A stretch of DNA of 64,000 nucleotides from Liopterus haemorrhoidalis (GCA_963971575.1 OZ020625.1:12873646-12937645); one strand, 5' to 3'; shown: positions 38,401 through 53,400, counted from the first letter of the stretch. A program made the numbers and translations. Notes: generated by a model not told the origin, from the letters alone.

Positions 38401-40182
38401 AAATTTTAACCACAAAATGGTTTTCCCGCCATAACTCTTTAAATATTTATCCAATCAAAGAATTGTTTTTGGATAAAAGATTTGTCTTCTTATTTCCAAC
38501 AACATTTATTATACGTTTTTTACTGTAAAATTATTAATAAGGGAGTTAACTAAATTTTAACCACAAAATGGTTTTCCCGCCATAACTCTTTAAATATTTA
38601 TCCAATCAAAAAATTGTGTTGGGATAAAAGATTTGTCTTCTTATTTCCAACAACATTTATAATACGTTTTTTACTGTAAAGTTAATAATAAGGGAGTTAA
38701 CTAAATTTTAACCACAAAATGGTTTTCCCGCCATAACTCTTTAAATATTTATCCAATCAAAGAATTGTTTGTGGATAAAAGATTTGTCTTCTTATTTCCA
38801 ACAACATTTATTATACGTTTTTTACTGTAAAATTATTAATAAGGGAGTTAACTAAATTTTAACCACAAAATGGTTTTCCCGCCATAACTCTTTAAATATT
38901 TATCCAATCAAAAAATTGTGTTGGGATAAAAGATTTGTCGTCTCATTTCCAACAACATTTACAATACATTTTTGACTGTAAAGTTAATAATAAGGGAGTT
39001 AACTAAATTTTAACCTCAAAATAGTTTTCCCGCCATAACTCTTTGAATATTTATCCAATCAAAAAATTGTTTTTGGATAAAAGATTTGTCTTCTTATTTC
39101 CAACAACATTTATCATACGTTTTTTACTGTAAAGTTATTAATAAGGGAGTTAACTAAATTTTAACCACAAATTGGTTTTCCCGCCATAACTCTTTAAATA
39201 TTTATCCAATCAAAAAATTGTGTTTGGATAAAAGATTTGTCGTCTCATTTCCAACAACATTTACGATACATTTTTGACTGTAAAGTTAATAATAAGAAAG
39301 TTAACTAAATTTTAACCTCAAAATAGTTTTCCCGCCATAACTCTTTGAATATTTATCCAATCAAAAAATTGTTTTGGGATAAAAGATTTGTCTTCTTATT
39401 TCCAACAACATTTATTATACGTTTTTTACTGTAAAGTTAATAATAAGGGAGTTAACTAAATTTTAACCACAAAATGGTTTTCCCGCCATAACTCTTTAAA
39501 TATTTATCCAATCAAAAAATTGTGTTGGGATAAAAGATTTGTCGTCTCATTTCCAACAACATTTACAATACATTTTTGACTGTAAAGTTAATAATAAGGG
39601 AGTTAACTAAATTTTAACCACAAAATGGTTTTCCCGCCATAACTCTTTAAATATTTATCCAATCAAAAAATTGTGTTTGGATAAAAGATTTGTCGTCTCA
39701 TTTCCAACAACATTTACTATACATTTTTGACTGTAAAGTTAATAATAAGGGAGTTAACTAAATTTTAACCACAAAATGGTTTTCCCGCCATAACTCTTTA
39801 AATATTTATCCAATCAAAAAATTGTGTTTGGATAAAAGATTTGTCTTCTTATTTCCAACAACATTTATTATACGTTTTTTACTGTAAAGTTAATAATAAG
39901 GGAGTTAACTAAATTTTAACCACAAAATGGTTTTCCCGCCATAACTCTTTAAATATTTATCCAATCAAAAAATTGTGTTTGGATAAAAGATTTGTCGTCT
40001 CATTTCCAACAACATTTACTATACATTTTTGACTGTAAAGTTAATAATAAGAAAGTTAACTAAATTTTAACCTCAAAATAGTTTTCCCGCCATAACTCTT
40101 TGAATATTTATCCAATCAAAAAATTGTTTTGGGATAAAAGATTTGTCTTCTTATTTCCAACAACATTTATTATACGTTTTTT

Positions 40183-41627
40183 ACTGTAAAGTTAATAATA
40201 ATGGAGTTAACTAAATTTTAACCACAAAATGGTTTTCCCGCCATAACTCTTTAAATATTTATCCAATCAAAAAATTGTGTTTGGATAAAAGATTTGTCTT
40301 CTTATTTCCAACAACATTTATAATACGTTTTTTACTGTAAAGTTAATAATAAGGGAGTTAACTAAATTTTAACCACAAAATGGTTTTCCCGCCATAACTC
40401 TTTAAATATTTATCCAATCAAAGAATTGTTTTTGGATAAAATATTTGTCTTCTTATTTCCAACAACATTTATTATACGTTTTTTACTGTAAAATTATTAA
40501 TAAGGGAGTTAACTAAATTTTAACCACAAAATGGTTTTCCCGCCATAACTCTTTAAATATTTATCCAATCAAAAAATTGTGTGTGGATAAAAGATTTGTC
40601 GTCTCATTTCCAACAACATTTACTATACATTTTTGACTGTAAAGTTAATAATAAGGGAGTTAACTAAATTTTAACCTCAAAATAGTTTTCCCGCCATAAC
40701 TCTTTGAATATTTATCCAATCAAAAAATTGTTTTTGGATAAAAGATTTGTCTTCCTATTTCCAACAACATTTTTAATACGTTTTTTACTGTAAAGTTATT
40801 AATAAGGGAGTTAACTAAATTTTAACCACAAAATGGTTTTCCCGCCATAACTCTTTAAATATTTATCCAATCAAAAAATTGTGTTTGGATAAAAGATTTG
40901 TCGTCTCATTTCCAACAACATTTACTATACATTTTTGACTGTAAAGTTAATAATAAGGGAGTTAACTAAATTTTAACCACAAAATGGTTTTCCCGCCATA
41001 ACTCTTTAAATATTTATCCAATCAAAGAATTGTTTTTGGATAAAATATTTGTCTTCTTATTTCCAACAACATTTATTATACGTTTTTTACTGTAAAATTA
41101 TTAATAAGGGAGTTAACTAAATTTTAACCACAAAATGGTTTTCCCGCCATAACTCTTTAAATATTTATCCAATCAAAAAATTGTGTGTGGATAAAAGATT
41201 TGTCGTCTCATTTCCAACAACATTTACTATACATTTTTGACTGTAAAGTTAATAATAAGGGAGTTAACTAAATTTTAACCTCAAAATAGTTTTCCCGCCA
41301 TAACTCTTTGAATATTTATCCAATCAAAAAATTGTTTTTGGATAAAAGATTTGTCTTCTTATTTCCAACATTTATTATACGTTTTTTACTGTAAAGTTAT
41401 TAATAAGGGAGTTAACTAAATTTTAACCACAAAATGGTTTTCCCGCCATAACTCTTTAAATATTTATCCAATCAAAAAATTGTGTTTGGATAAAAGATTT
41501 GTCGTCTCATTTCCAACAACATTTACTATACATTTTTGACTGTAAAGTTAATAATAAGGGAGTTAACTAAATTTTAACCACAAAATGGTTTTCCCGCCAT
41601 AACTCTTTAAATATTTATCCAATCAAA
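40183..41627 (+). repeat. Left-domain segment inside long HOR unit 2
   Basis: This is the same insert 6188 bp further on, with AATAATGG at 40,203 and the 148-bp monomer at 41,357. Confidence 0.85.
41357..41504 (+). repeat. 148-bp monomer in long HOR unit 2
   Basis: This is the same deletion allele, 6188 bp after the copy at 35,169. Confidence 0.95.
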
Positions 41628-44600
41628 GAATTGTTTTTGGATAAAAGATTTGTCTTCTTATTTCCAACAACATTTATTATACGTTTTTTACTGTAAAATT
41701 ATTAATAAGGGAGTTAACTAAATTTTAACCACAAAATGGTTTTCCCGCCATAACTCTTTAAATATTTATCCAATCAAAAAATTGTGTTTGGATAAAAGAT
41801 TTGTCTTCTTATTTCCAACAACATTTATAATACGTTTTTTACTGTAAAGTTAATAATAAGGGAGTTAACTAAATTTTAACCACAAAATGGTTTTCCCGCC
41901 ATAACTCTTTAAATATTTATCCAATCAAAGAATTGTTTGTGGATAAAAGATTTGTCTTCTTATTTCCAACAACATTTATTATACGTTTTTTACTGTAAAA
42001 TTATTAATAAGGGAGTTAACTAAATTTTAACCACAAAATGGTTTTCCCGCCATAACTCTTTAAATATTTATCCAATCAAAAAAGTGTGTTGGGATAAAAG
42101 ATTTGTCGTCTCATTTCCAACAACATTTACAATACATTTTTGACTGTAAAGTTAATAATAAGGGAGTTAACTAAATTTTAACCTCAAAATAGTTTTCCCG
42201 CCATAACTCTTTGAATATTTATCCAATCAAAAAATTGTTTTTGGATAAAAGATTTGTCTTCTTATTTCCAACAACATTTATCATACGTTTTTTACTGTAA
42301 AGTTATTAATAAGGGAGTTAACTAAATTTTAACCACAAATTGGTTTTCCCGCCATAACTCTTTAAATATTTATCCAATCAAAAAATTGTGTTTGGATAAA
42401 AGATTTGTCGTCTCATTTCCAACAACATTTACGATACATTTTTGACTGTAAAGTTAATAATAAGAAAGTTAACTAAATTTTAACCTCAAAATAGTTTTCT
42501 CGCCATAACTCTTTGAATATTTATCCAATCAAAAAATTGTTTTGGGATAAAAGATTTGTCTTCTTATTTCCAACAACATTTATTATACGTTTTTTACTGT
42601 AAAGTTAATAATAAGGGAGTTAACTAAATTTTAACCACAAAATGGTTTTCCCGCCATAACTCTTTAAATATTTATCCAATCAAAAAATTGTGTTGGGATA
42701 AAAGATTTGTCGTCTCATTTCCAACAACATTTAAAATACATTTTTGACTGTAAAGTTAATAATAAGGGAGTTAACTAAATTTTAACCACAAAATGGTTTT
42801 CCCGCCATAACTCTTTAAATATTTATCCAATCAAAAAATTGTGTTTGGATAAAAGATTTGTCGTCTCATTTCCAACAACATTTACTATACATTTTTGACT
42901 GTAAAGTTAATAATAAGGGAGTTAACTAAATTTTAACCACAAAATGGTTTTCCCGCCATAACTCTTTAAATATTTATCCAATCAAAAAATTGTGTTTGGA
43001 TAAAAGATTTGTCTTCTTATTTCCAACAACATTTATTATACGTTTTTTACTGTAAAGTTAATAATAAGGGAGTTAACTAAATTTTAACCACAAAATGGTT
43101 TTCCCGCCATAACTCTTTAAATATTTATCCAATCAAAAAATTGTGTTTGGATAAAAGATTTGTCGTCTCATTTCCAACAACATTTACTATACATTTTTGA
43201 CTGTAAAGTTAATAATAAGAAAGTTAACTAAATTTTAACCTCAAAATAGTTTTCCCGCCATAACTCTTTGAATATTTATCCAATCAAAAAATTGTTTTGG
43301 GATAAAAGATTTGTCTTTTTATTTCCAACAACATTTATTATACGTTTTTTACTGTAAAGTTAATAATAAGGGAGTTAACTAAATTTTAACCTCAAAATAG
43401 TTTTGCCGCCATAACTCTTTGAATATTTATCCAATCAAAAAATTGTTATTGGATAAAAGATTTGTCTTCTTATTTCCAACAACATTTATCATACGTTTTT
43501 TACTGTAAAGTTATTAATAAGGGAGTTAACTAAATTTTAACCACAAAATGGTTTTCCCGCCATAACTCTTTAAATATTTATCCAATCAAAAAATTGTGTT
43601 TGGATAAAAGATTTGTCGTCTCATTTCCAACAACATTTACAATACATTTTTGACTGTAAAGTTAATAATAAGGGAGTTAACTAAATTTTAACCACAAAAT
43701 TGTTTTCCCGCCATAACTCTTTGAATATTTATCCAATCAAAAAATTGTTTTGGGATAAAAGATTTGTCTTCTTATTTCCAACAACATTTATTATACGTTT
43801 TTTACTGTAAAGTTAATAATAAGGGAGTTAACTAAATTTTAACCTCAAAATAGTTTTCCCGCCATAACTCTTTGAATATTTATCCAATCAAAAAATTGTT
43901 ATTGGATAAAAGATTTGTCTTCTTATTTCCAACAACATTTATCATACGTTTTTTACTGTAAAGTTATTAATAAGGGAGTTAACTAAATTTTAACCACAAA
44001 ATGGTTTTCCCGCCATAACTCTTTGAATATTTATCCAATCAAAAAATTGTTATTGGATAAAAGATTTGTCTTCTTATTTCCAACAACATTTATAATACGT
44101 TTTTTACTGTAAAGTTATTAATAAGGGAGTTAACTAAATTTTAACCACAAATTGGTTTTCCCGCCATAACTCTTTAAATATTTATCCAATCAAAAAATTG
44201 TGTTTGGATAAAAGATTTGTCGTCTCATTTCCAACAACATTTACACTACATTTTTGACTGTAAAGTTAATAATAAGGGAGTTAACTAAATTTTAACCACA
44301 AAATGGTTTTCCCGGCATAACTCTTTAAATATTTATCCAATCAAAAAATTGTGTTTGGATAAAAGATTTGTCGTCTCATTTCCAACAACATTTACTATAC
44401 ATTTTTGACTGTAAAGTTAATAATAAGGGAGTTAACTAAATTTTAACCACAAAATGGTTTTCCCGCCATAACTCTTTAAATATTTATCCAATCAAAAAAT
44501 TGTGTTTGGATAAAAGATTTGTCTTCTTATTTCCAACAACATTTATAATACCTTTTTTACTGTAAAGTTAATAATAAGGGAGTTAACTAAATTTTAACCA

Positions 44601-46370
44601 CAAAATGGTTTTCCCGCCATAACTCTTTAAATATTTATCCAATCAAAGAATTGTTTTTGGATAAAAGATTTGTCTTCTTATTTCCAACAACATTTATTAT
44701 ACGTTTTTTACTGTAAAATTATTAATAAGGGAGTTAACTAAATTTTAACCACAAAATGGTTTTCCCGCCATAACTCTTTAAATATTTATCCAATCAAAAA
44801 ATTGTGTTTGGATAAAAGATTTGTCTTCTTATTTCCAACAACATTTATAATACGTTTTTTACTGTAAAGTTAATAATAAGGGAGTTAACTAAATTTTAAC
44901 CACAAAATGGTTTTCCCGCCATAACTCTTTAAATATTTATCCAATCAAAGAATTGTTTGTGGATAAAAGATTTGTCTTCTTATTTCCAACAACATTTATT
45001 ATACGTTTTTTACTGTAAAATTATTAATAAGGGAGTTAACTAAATTTTAACCACAAAATGGTTTTCCCGCCATAACTCTTTAAATATTTATCCAATCAAA
45101 AAATTGTGTTGGGATAAAAGATTTGTCGTCTCATTTCCAACAACATTTACAATACATTTTTGACTGTAAAGTTAATAATAAGGGAGTTAACTAAATTTTA
45201 ACCTCAAAATAGTTTTCCCGCCATAACTCTTTGAATATTTATCCAATCAAAAAATTGTTTTTGGATAAAAGATTTGTCTTCTTATTTCCAACAACATTTA
45301 TCATACGTTTTTTACTGTAAAGTTATTAATAAGGGAGTTAACTAAATTTTAACCACAAATTGGTTTTCCCGCCATAACTCTTTAAATATTTATCCAATCA
45401 AAAAATTGTGTTTGGATAAAAGATTTGTCGTCTCATTTCCAACAACATTTACGATACATTTTTGACTGTAAAGTTAATAATAAGAAAGTTAACTAAATTT
45501 TAACCTCAAAATAGTTTTCCCGCCATAACTCTTTGAATATTTATCCAATCAAAAAATTGTTTTGGGATAAAAGATTTGTCTTCTTATTTCCAACAACATT
45601 TATTATACGTTTTTTACTGTAAAGTTAATAATAAGGGAGTTAACTAAATTTTAACCACAAAATGGTTTTCCCGCCATAACTCTTTAAATATTTATCCAAT
45701 CAAAAAATTGTGTTGGGATAAAAGATTTGTCGTCTCATTTCCAACAACATTTACAATACATTTTTGACTGTAAAGTTAATAATAAGGGAGTTAACTAAAT
45801 TTTAACCACAAAATGGTTTTCCCGCCATAACTCTTTAAATATTTATCCAATCAAAAAATTGTGTTTGGATAAAAGATTTGTCGTCTCATTTCCAACAACA
45901 TTTACTATACATTTTTGACTGTAAAGTTAATAATAAGGGAGTTAACTAAATTTTAACCACAAAATGGTTTTCCCGCCATAACTCTTTAAATATTTATCCA
46001 ATCAAAAAATTGTGTTTGGATAAAAGATTTGTCTTCTTATTTCCAACAACATTTATTATACGTTTTTTACTGTAAAGTTAATAATAAGGGAGTTAACTAA
46101 ATTTTAACCACAAAATGGTTTTCCCGCCATAACTCTTTAAATATTTATCCAATCAAAAAATTGTGTTTGGATAAAAGATTTGTCGTCTCATTTCCAACAA
46201 CATTTACTATACATTTTTGACTGTAAAGTTAATAATAAGAAAGTTAACTAAATTTTAACCTCAAAATAGTTTTCCCGCCATAACTCTTTGAATATTTATC
46301 CAATCAAAAAATTGTTTTGGGATAAAAGATTTGTCTTCTTATTTCCAACAACATTTATTATACGTTTTTT

Positions 46371-47815
46371 ACTGTAAAGTTAATAATAATGGAGTTAACT
46401 AAATTTTAACCACAAAATGGTTTTCCCGCCATAACTCTTTAAATATTTATCCAATCAAAAAATTGTGTTTGGATAAAAGATTTGTCTTCTTATTTCCAAC
46501 AACATTTATAATACGTTTTTTACTGTAAAGTTAATAATAAGGGAGTTAACTAAATTTTAACCACAAAATGGTTTTCCCGCCATAACTCTTTAAATATTTA
46601 TCCAATCAAAGAATTGTTTTTGGATAAAATATTTGTCTTCTTATTTCCAACAACATTTATTATACGTTTTTTACTGTAAAATTATTAATAAGGGAGTTAA
46701 CTAAATTTTAACCACAAAATGGTTTTCCCGCCATAACTCTTTAAATATTTATCCAATCAAAAAATTGTGTGTGGATAAAAGATTTGTCGTCTCATTTCCA
46801 ACAACATTTACTATACATTTTTGACTGTAAAGTTAATAATAAGGGAGTTAACTAAATTTTAACCTCAAAATAGTTTTCCCGCCATAACTCTTTGAATATT
46901 TATCCAATCAAAAAATTGTTTTTGGATAAAAGATTTGTCTTCCTATTTCCAACAACATTTTTAATACGTTTTTTACTGTAAAGTTATTAATAAGGGAGTT
47001 AACTAAATTTTAACCACAAAATGGTTTTCCCGCCATAACTCTTTAAATATTTATCCAATCAAAAAATTGTGTTTGGATAAAAGATTTGTCGTCTCATTTC
47101 CAACAACATTTACTATACATTTTTGACTGTAAAGTTAATAATAAGGGAGTTAACTAAATTTTAACCACAAAATGGTTTTCCCGCCATAACTCTTTAAATA
47201 TTTATCCAATCAAAGAATTGTTTTTGGATAAAATATTTGTCTTCTTATTTCCAACAACATTTATTATACGTTTTTTACTGTAAAATTATTAATAAGGGAG
47301 TTAACTAAATTTTAACCACAAAATGGTTTTCCCGCCATAACTCTTTAAATATTTATCCAATCAAAAAATTGTGTGTGGATAAAAGATTTGTCGTCTCATT
47401 TCCAACAACATTTACTATACATTTTTGACTGTAAAGTTAATAATAAGGGAGTTAACTAAATTTTAACCTCAAAATAGTTTTCCCGCCATAACTCTTTGAA
47501 TATTTATCCAATCAAAAAATTGTTTTTGGATAAAAGATTTGTCTTCTTATTTCCAACATTTATTATACGTTTTTTACTGTAAAGTTATTAATAAGGGAGT
47601 TAACTAAATTTTAACCACAAAATGGTTTTCCCGCCATAACTCTTTAAATATTTATCCAATCAAAAAATTGTGTTTGGATAAAAGATTTGTCGTCTCATTT
47701 CCAACAACATTTACTATACATTTTTGACTGTAAAGTTAATAATAAGGGAGTTAACTAAATTTTAACCACAAAATGGTTTTCCCGCCATAACTCTTTAAAT
47801 ATTTATCCAATCAAA
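46371..47815 (+). repeat. Left-domain segment inside long HOR unit 3
   Basis: This is the third copy of the insert, again 6188 bp on, with AATAATGG at 46,391 and the 148-bp monomer at 47,545. Confidence 0.85.
47545..47692 (+). repeat. 148-bp monomer in long HOR unit 3
   Basis: This is the same deletion allele, 6188 bp after the copy at 41,357. Confidence 0.95.
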
Positions 47816-50410
47816 GAATTGTTTTTGGATAAAAGATTTGTCTTCTTATTTCCAACAACATTTATTATACGTTTTTTACTGTAAAATTATTAATAAGGGA
47901 GTTAACTAAATTTTAACCACAAAATGGTTTTCCCGCCATAACTCTTTAAATATTTATCCAATCAAAAAATTGTGTTTGGATAAAAGATTTGTCTTCTTAT
48001 TTCCAACAACATTTATAATACGTTTTTTACTGTAAAGTTAATAATAAGGGAGTTAACTAAATTTTAACCACAAAATGGTTTTCCCGCCATAACTCTTTAA
48101 ATATTTATCCAATCAAAGAATTGTTTGTGGATAAAAGATTTGTCTTCTTATTTCCAACAACATTTATTATACGTTTTTTACTGTAAAATTATTAATAAGG
48201 GAGTTAACTAAATTTTAACCACAAAATGGTTTTCCCGCCATAACTCTTTAAATATTTATCCAATCAAAAAAGTGTGTTGGGATAAAAGATTTGTCGTCTC
48301 ATTTCCAACAACATTTACAATACATTTTTGACTGTAAAGTTAATAATAAGGGAGTTAACTAAATTTTAACCTCAAAATAGTTTTCCCGCCATAACTCTTT
48401 GAATATTTATCCAATCAAAAAATTGTTTTTGGATAAAAGATTTGTCTTCTTATTTCCAACAACATTTATCATACGTTTTTTACTGTAAAGTTATTAATAA
48501 GGGAGTTAACTAAATTTTAACCACAAATTGGTTTTCCCGCCATAACTCTTTAAATATTTATCCAATCAAAAAATTGTGTTTGGATAAAAGATTTGTCGTC
48601 TCATTTCCAACAACATTTACGATACATTTTTGACTGTAAAGTTAATAATAAGAAAGTTAACTAAATTTTAACCTCAAAATAGTTTTCTCGCCATAACTCT
48701 TTGAATATTTATCCAATCAAAAAATTGTTTTGGGATAAAAGATTTGTCTTCTTATTTCCAACAACATTTATTATACGTTTTTTACTGTAAAGTTAATAAT
48801 AAGGGAGTTAACTAAATTTTAACCACAAAATGGTTTTCCCGCCATAACTCTTTAAATATTTATCCAATCAAAAAATTGTGTTGGGATAAAAGATTTGTCG
48901 TCTCATTTCCAACAACATTTAAAATACATTTTTGACTGTAAAGTTAATAATAAGGGAGTTAACTAAATTTTAACCACAAAATGGTTTTCCCGCCATAACT
49001 CTTTAAATATTTATCCAATCAAAAAATTGTGTTTGGATAAAAGATTTGTCGTCTCATTTCCAACAACATTTACTATACATTTTTGACTGTAAAGTTAATA
49101 ATAAGGGAGTTAACTAAATTTTAACCACAAAATGGTTTTCCCGCCATAACTCTTTAAATATTTATCCAATCAAAAAATTGTGTTTGGATAAAAGATTTGT
49201 CTTCTTATTTCCAACAACATTTATTATACGTTTTTTACTGTAAAGTTAATAATAAGGGAGTTAACTAAATTTTAACCACAAAATGGTTTTCCCGCCATAA
49301 CTCTTTAAATATTTATCCAATCAAAAAATTGTGTTTGGATAAAAGATTTGTCGTCTCATTTCCAACAACATTTACTATACATTTTTGACTGTAAAGTTAA
49401 TAATAAGAAAGTTAACTAAATTTTAACCTCAAAATAGTTTTCCCGCCATAACTCTTTGAATATTTATCCAATCAAAAAATTGTTTTGGGATAAAAGATTT
49501 GTCTTTTTATTTCCAACAACATTTATTATACGTTTTTTACTGTAAAGTTAATAATAAGGGAGTTAACTAAATTTTAACCTCAAAATAGTTTTGCCGCCAT
49601 AACTCTTTGAATATTTATCCAATCAAAAAATTGTTATTGGATAAAAGATTTGTCTTCTTATTTCCAACAACATTTATCATACGTTTTTTACTGTAAAGTT
49701 ATTAATAAGGGAGTTAACTAAATTTTAACCACAAAATGGTTTTCCCGCCATAACTCTTTAAATATTTATCCAATCAAAAAATTGTGTTTGGATAAAAGAT
49801 TTGTCGTCTCATTTCCAACAACATTTACAATACATTTTTGACTGTAAAGTTAATAATAAGGGAGTTAACTAAATTTTAACCACAAAATTGTTTTCCCGCC
49901 ATAACTCTTTGAATATTTATCCAATCAAAAAATTGTTTTGGGATAAAAGATTTGTCTTCTTATTTCCAACAACATTTATTATACGTTTTTTACTGTAAAG
50001 TTAATAATAAGGGAGTTAACTAAATTTTAACCTCAAAATAGTTTTCCCGCCATAACTCTTTGAATATTTATCCAATCAAAAAATTGTTATTGGATAAAAG
50101 ATTTGTCTTCTTATTTCCAACAACATTTATCATACGTTTTTTACTGTAAAGTTATTAATAAGGGAGTTAACTAAATTTTAACCACAAAATGGTTTTCCCG
50201 CCATAACTCTTTGAATATTTATCCAATCAAAAAATTGTTATTGGATAAAAGATTTGTCTTCTTATTTCCAACAACATTTATAATACGTTTTTTACTGTAA
50301 AGTTATTAATAAGGGAGTTAACTAAATTTTAACCACAAATTGGTTTTCCCGCCATAACTCTTTAAATATTTATCCAATCAAAAAATTGTGTTTGGATAAA
50401 AGATTTGTCG

Positions 50411-53400
50411 TCTCATTTCCAACAACATTTACACTACATTTTTGACTGTAAAGTTAATAATAAGGGAGTTAACTAAATTTTAACCACAAAATGGTTTTCC
50501 CGGCATAACTCTTTAAATATTTATCCAATCAAAAAATTGTGTTTGGATAAAAGATTTGTCGTCTCATTTCCAACAACATTTACTATACATTTTTGACTGT
50601 AAAGTTAATAATAAGGGAGTTAACTAAATTTTAACCACAAAATGGTTTTCCCGCCATAACTCTTTAAATATTTATCCAATCAAAAAATTGTGTTTGGATA
50701 AAAGATTTGTCTTCTTATTTCCAACAACATTTATAATACCTTTTTTACTGTAAAGTTAATAATAAGGGAGTTAACTAAATTTTAACCACAAAATGGTTTT
50801 CCCGCCATAACTCTTTAAATATTTATCCAATCAAAGAATTGTTTTTGGATAAAAGATTTGTCTTCTTATTTCCAACAACATTTATTATACGTTTTTTACT
50901 GTAAAATTATTAATAAGGGAGTTAACTAAATTTTAACCACAAAATGGTTTTCCCGCCATAACTCTTTAAATATTTATCCAATCAAAAAATTGTGTTTGGA
51001 TAAAAGATTTGTCTTCTTATTTCCAACAACATTTATAATACGTTTTTTACTGTAAAGTTAATAATAAGGGAGTTAACTAAATTTTAACCACAAAATGGTT
51101 TTCCCGCCATAACTCTTTAAATATTTATCCAATCAAAGAATTGTTTGTGGATAAAAGATTTGTCTTCTTATTTCCAACAACATTTATTATACGTTTTTTA
51201 CTGTAAAATTATTAATAAGGGAGTTAACTAAATTTTAACCACAAAATGGTTTTCCCGCCATAACTCTTTAAATATTTATCCAATCAAAAAATTGTGTTTG
51301 GATAAAAGATTTGTCGTCTCATTTCCAACAACATTTACTATACATTTTTGACTGTAAAGTTAATAATAAGAAAGTTAACTAAATTTTAACCTCAAAATAG
51401 TTTTCCCGCCATAACTCTTTGAATATTTATCCAATCAAAAAATTGTTTTGGGATAAAAGATTTGTCTTTTTATTTCCAACAACATTTATTATACGTTTTT
51501 TACTGTAAAGTTAATAATAAGGGAGTTAACTAAATTTTAACCTCAAAATAGTTTTGCCGCCATAACTCTTTGAATATTTATCCAATCAAAAAATTGTTAT
51601 TGGATAAAAGATTTGTCTTCTTATTTCCAACAACATTTATCATACGTTTTTTACTGTAAAATTATTAATAAGGGAGTTAACTAAATTTTAACCACAAAAT
51701 GGTTTTCCCGCCATAACTCTTTAAATATTTATCCAATCAAAAAAGTGTGTTGGGATAAAAGATTTGTCGTCTCATTTCCAACAACATTTACAATACATTT
51801 TTGACTGTAAAGTTAATAATAAGGGAGTTAACTAAATTTTAACCTCAAAATAGTTTTCCCGCCATAACTCTTTGAATATTTATCCAATCAAAAAATTGTT
51901 TTTGGATAAAAGATTTGTCTTCTTATTTCCAACAACATTTATCATACGTTTTTTACTGTAAAGTTATTAATAAGGGAGTTAACTAAATTTTAACCACAAA
52001 TTGGTTTTCCCGCCATAACTCTTTAAATATTTATCCAATCAAAAAATTGTGTTTGGATAAAAGATTTGTCGTCTCATTTCCAACAACATTTACGATACAT
52101 TTTTGACTGTAAAGTTAATAATAAGAAAGTTAACTAAATTTTAACCTCAAAATAGTTTTCTCGCCATAACTCTTTGAATATTTATCCAATCAAAAAATTG
52201 TTTTGGGATAAAAGATTTGTCTTCTTATTTCCAACAACATTTATTATACGTTTTTTACTGTAAAGTTAATAATAAGGGAGTTAACTAAATTTTAACCACA
52301 AAATGGTTTTCCCGCCATAACTCTTTAAATATTTATCCAATCAAAAAATTGTGTTGGGATAAAAGATTTGTCGTCTCATTTCCAACAACATTTAAAATAC
52401 ATTTTTGACTGTAAAGTTAATAATAAGGGAGTTAACTAAATTTTAACCACAAAATGGTTTTCCCGCCATAACTCTTTAAATATTTATCCAATCAAAAAAT
52501 TGTGTTTGGATATAAGATTTGTCGTCTCATTTCCAACAACATTTACTATACATTTTTGACTGTAAAGTTAATAATAAGGGAGTTAACTAAATTTTAACCA
52601 CAAAATGGTTTTCCCGCCATAACTCTTTAAATATTTATCCAATCAAAAAATTGTGTTTGGATAAAAGATTTGTCTTCTTATTTCCAACAACATTTATTAT
52701 ACGTTTTTTACTGTAAAGTTAATAATAAGGGAGTTAACTAAATTTTAACCACAAAATGGTTTTCCCGCCATAACTCTTTAAATATTTATCCAATCAAAAA
52801 ATTGTGTTTGGATAAAAGATTTGTCGTCTCATTTCCAACAACATTTACTATACATTTTTGACTGTAAAGTTAATAATAAGAAAGTTAACTAAATTTTAAC
52901 CTCAAAATAGTTTTCCCGCCATAACTCTTTGAATATTTATCCAATCAAAAAATTGTTTTGGGATAAAAGATTTGTCTTTTTATTTCCAACAACATTTATT
53001 ATACGTTTTTTACTGTAAAGTTAATAATAAGGGAGTTAACTAAATTTTAACCTCAAAATAGTTTTGCCGCCATAACTCTTTGAATATTTATCCAATCAAA
53101 AAATTGTTATTGGATAAAAGATTTGTCTTCTTATTTCCAACAACATTTATCATACGTTTTTTACTGTAAAGTTATTAATAAGGGAGTTAACTAAATTTTA
53201 ACCACAAAATGGTTTTCCCGCCATAACTCTTTAAATATTTATCCAATCAAAAAATTGTGTTTGGATAAAAGATTTGTCGTCTCATTTCCAACAACATTTA
53301 CAATACATTTTTGACTGTAAAGTTAATAATAAGGGAGTTAACTAAATTTTAACCACAAAATTGTTTTCCCGCCATAACTCTTTGAATATTTATCCAATCA

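Larger units (their letters stand above)
38035..44222 (+). repeat. Long HOR unit 2, 41 monomers (6188 bp)
   Basis: This unit has the same content and length as the preceding one. The one difference I noticed is G at 38,621 (GTGTTGGG), where the equivalent positions 32,433 and 44,809 have T. Markers CACTAC, CGATAC, AATAATGG and the 148-bp monomer all sit exactly 6188 bp from their partners on either side. Confidence 0.92.
44223..50410 (+). repeat. Long HOR unit 3, 41 monomers (6188 bp)
   Basis: This is the third consecutive 6188-bp unit, with the insert at 46,371-47,815 and the 148-bp monomer at 47,545. Near identity of three 6.2-kb units within an array that otherwise differs between units points to recent tandem amplification of the whole compound unit. 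Confidence 0.92.
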
